This document shows, piece after piece, positions 22,152 through 23,758 of a stretch of 23,758 nt of DNA. Within the stretch, counting starts at the first letter, position 1; each line of letters starts with the position of its first letter. A program made the position numbers and the translations under genes. Under the pieces are notes generated by a model. That model saw nothing but the letters and a program-made list of their open reading frames with translations, did not search any database and was not told where the DNA came from. This DNA comes from Longimicrobiaceae bacterium. Its GTDB lineage: Bacteria > Gemmatimonadota > Gemmatimonadetes > Longimicrobiales > Longimicrobiaceae. The DNA lies in NCBI GenBank assembly GCA_030146875.1, contig JASLAX010000108.1, positions 1 to 23,758 of the forward strand, in the 5' to 3' direction.

Positions 22152-23758
22152 TCAGCCGCGCTTGCGCGGGCCCGTGCGGCGGGTGCCGCCCACGGAGCCG
22201 CGGCGCTCGCGCTGCGCGGCCTTCCTGGCCGCCGCGTCCTCGGCCTTCTTGGCCTCGGCGGCGCGGCGCCGCTCGCGCGCGATCAGGATCTGCTGTGGGA
22301 GCGACGCCACGTTGGTCATGGCGTAGTACAGGTTCAGCCCGGACGAGAAGGCGAAGAAGAGCACGCCCATGAACAGGGGCATGAACCACATCATCATCTT
22401 GGTCTGCGGCGTCTCCTCCATCCCGCTCATCTTGGTGCTCACCCACTGCAGGGCGAACATGGACACCATCAGGAAGACGGGCAGGATGTAGAACGGGTCC
22501 TTGAGCGACAGGTCGGGAAGCCACAGGAAGCGCTCCCCCCGGAACTCGATCGCGCTCTGGAACACGAAGAAGAGCGTGATCAGCACCGGCATGGGGATCA
22601 GCATGGGAACGCAGCCCGAGAACATCGAGAGCGGCGACATCCCCAGGTCCTTGTACATCGCCATCAGCTCCTGCTGCTGGCGCTGCGGGTCGTCGGCGTA
22701 GCGCGCCTGGATCTCCTTCATGCGCTCCTGCATGACGGGCTGCTTCTCCATGTTCTTCATCTGCGCGCGCATGGCCTTGGCGTTCAGCGGCCAGGTCACC
22801 ACGCGCATCAGCACCCCGAACACGATCAGCACCATCCCGTACGAGAGCCCCATGTGGCCGTGGAGCTGGTTGAACGCCCACAGCACCACCGCCGCGATGG
22901 GGCGGATCACCGGGCGCAGCCACCGGTAGCCGTAGGGGTTCACCTCCTCCAGCTCGTGCCCCGCCGCCACCAGCCGGCGGTTCTCCTGCGGCCCCACGTA
23001 CGCCTGGAACGCGAAGGCCCCGTCGGCGGGGAGCGGCTGCTGCACGACCGTGTGGGCGCGCGGGACCTCCACCACCTCGGTGTCGCCGCCGTCGCGGAAG
23101 GCGGCCTTCACCGCGGGCACGTGGCTGGCGGCGGCGCCCGTGAAGGTGCGGCCCTCGGCGGCCAGCAGCGCCATCAGGAAGTAGCGGTCCTTGAGCGCCA
23201 CCCACCCCAGCGGCCCCGCGATCGTCTCCGTGCCCTCGACCTTGGCCAGGTTCAGCGACTCGATCTGGTCCGAGTTCCACCCCACCACCGCCATCTCGCG
23301 CGTGGAGCCGTGCTCCGGCGCGTCGTGCATCTCCAGCCCCGTGCCCATGCTGGTGAGCAGCGTGGCCGGCCCCCGCACGCCCGTCACCCGGCCGCGCACG
23401 TCGATCACGTAGTCGTCGGGGCGGAAGGTGTAGACGATCTCGGCGCCGACGGTGCCCGGCGCGCCGTAGGTCAGGCGCAGCTCGCGCGGGCCCGAGCCGC
23501 GGGCCAGATCCAGGCGCGGGGCGCTGGCGGTGAAGGGAACGTTGGAGAGGTCGATGGTGTCGCGGCCCACGGCCACGCGGTGCGTCAGCACGTCGGCGGA
23601 GCGCGCGGGGACGAGCTGCACGGCCTTGCCCCGCTCGATGTACGAGGTGTAGTCCCGCAGCCGCGCGGAGCGCAGCGCCCCACCGCGGGTGGAGATCTCG
23701 TACTCGTAGAGCGGCGAGCGGACGGCCACGCGCTGCGGCGGGCGTGGCGCCGGCGCAG
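22152..23758 (-). CDS. yidC: Membrane protein insertase YidC (N-terminus beyond the window)
   Basis: 535 residues are visible; the first membrane helix lies off the right edge. The frame continues past the internal GTG at 23729 as APAPRPPQRVAVRSPLYEYE, a typical Pro-rich linker before the periplasmic domain, so 23729 is not the true start. The large periplasmic beta domain ends near WLRPVIRPIA. It is followed by the five-helix insertase core: GVLMRVVTWPLN holds the conserved Arg of the hydrophilic groove, then the cytoplasmic coiled hairpin (MKNMEKQPVMQERMKEIQAR), GCVPMLIPMPVLITLFFVF and the last two helices. A basic tail ends in RRTGPRKRG, fitting ribosome contact. YidC inserts membrane proteins alone or with SecYEG. 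Confidence 0.97.
   Translation of the reverse strand, partial: APAPRPPQRVAVRSPLYEYEISTRGGALRSARLRDYTSYIERGKAVQLVPARSADVLTHRVAVGRDTIDLSNVPFTASAPRLDLARGSGPRELRLTYGAPGTVGAEIVYTFRPDDYVIDVRGRVTGVRGPATLLTSMGTGLEMHDAPEHGSTREMAVVGWNSDQIESLNLAKVEGTETIAGPLGWVALKDRYFLMALLAAEGRTFTGAAASHVPAVKAAFRDGGDTEVVEVPRAHTVVQQPLPADGAFAFQAYVGPQENRRLVAAGHELEEVNPYGYRWLRPVIRPIAAVVLWAFNQLHGHMGLSYGMVLIVFGVLMRVVTWPLNAKAMRAQMKNMEKQPVMQERMKEIQARYADDPQRQQQELMAMYKDLGMSPLSMFSGCVPMLIPMPVLITLFFVFQSAIEFRGERFLWLPDLSLKDPFYILPVFLMVSMFALQWVSTKMSGMEETPQTKMMMWFMPLFMGVLFFAFSSGLNLYYAMTNVASLPQQILIARERRRAAEAKKAEDAAARKAAQRERRGSVGGTRRTGPRKRG

Noticed and set aside
22152..23729. Treating the GTG at 23729 as the true yidC start
   Set aside because: The frame stays open to the window edge with a typical YidC Pro-rich linker, and the first membrane helix is missing, so the gene is partial.
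1..23758. CRISPR arrays, rRNA or tRNA genes, insertion-sequence transposases
   Set aside because: No regularly spaced direct repeats, no tRNA cloverleaf candidates and no transposase motifs were seen on reading either strand.

Overview
The window is about 70% or more G+C and carries a bacterial chromosome-maintenance neighbourhood on the minus strand: yidC, mnmE, mnmG, parA, parB, a LytM (M23) peptidase, a bactofilin, a Nif3-like protein and a DUF427 protein. Three parS-like sites and a cluster of DnaA-box-like 9-mers lie in the gaps, so this is probably an origin-proximal region. The gene content, many GTG starts and GC-rich style suggest a Gemmatimonadota / Longimicrobium-like soil bacterium. 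That assignment is inferred from style and was not tested by any search.

Layout. 1-2513 (minus): a partial LanB-type lanthipeptide dehydratase N-terminal domain, whose 5' end is frameshifted by a 43-bp tandem duplication. 2715-3774 (minus): DUF427 and Nif3. 3775-3912: DnaA-box-like cluster. 3913-7003 (minus): bactofilin, M23 peptidase, ParB, ParA. 7004-7419: parA promoter, two parS sites and a 174-bp segment bounded by 19-bp inverted repeats. 7420-9309 (minus): mnmG, with a third parS upstream. 9468-11984 (plus): a three-gene membrane/stress-like operon (DUF883-like, phage-holin-like/YqjE-like, DUF883-like) and acylphosphatase. 11985-12752: no convincing gene. 12753-16628 (plus): a C39-peptidase ABC exporter, a membrane protein and three small double-glycine leader peptides. 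16724-18103 (minus): mnmE. 18283-22075 (plus): two small membrane proteins, a large CHAT-domain cysteine protease and a fourth double-glycine peptide. 22152-23758 (minus): yidC, N-terminus off the window.

The most interesting content is two peptide-centred loci inserted in the ancestral yidC-mnmE-mnmG-parAB order, both on the strand opposite to the core genes. In the first, three peptides (57, 54 and 59 aa) share a double-glycine leader and small-residue-rich hydrophobic cores with exactly 29 residues between their only two cysteines. The adjacent ABC protein has the C39 protease expected to cut such leaders. In the second, a CHAT protease with a visible His/Cys dyad is followed by a fourth peptide of the same kind (28 residues between the cysteines), next to two translationally coupled membrane proteins. 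This could be a secreted bacteriocin-like system, a protease-triggered membrane-active peptide system resembling gasdermin or caspase logic, or both. A LanB-like dehydratase 10 kb away adds the possibility of Ser/Thr modification.
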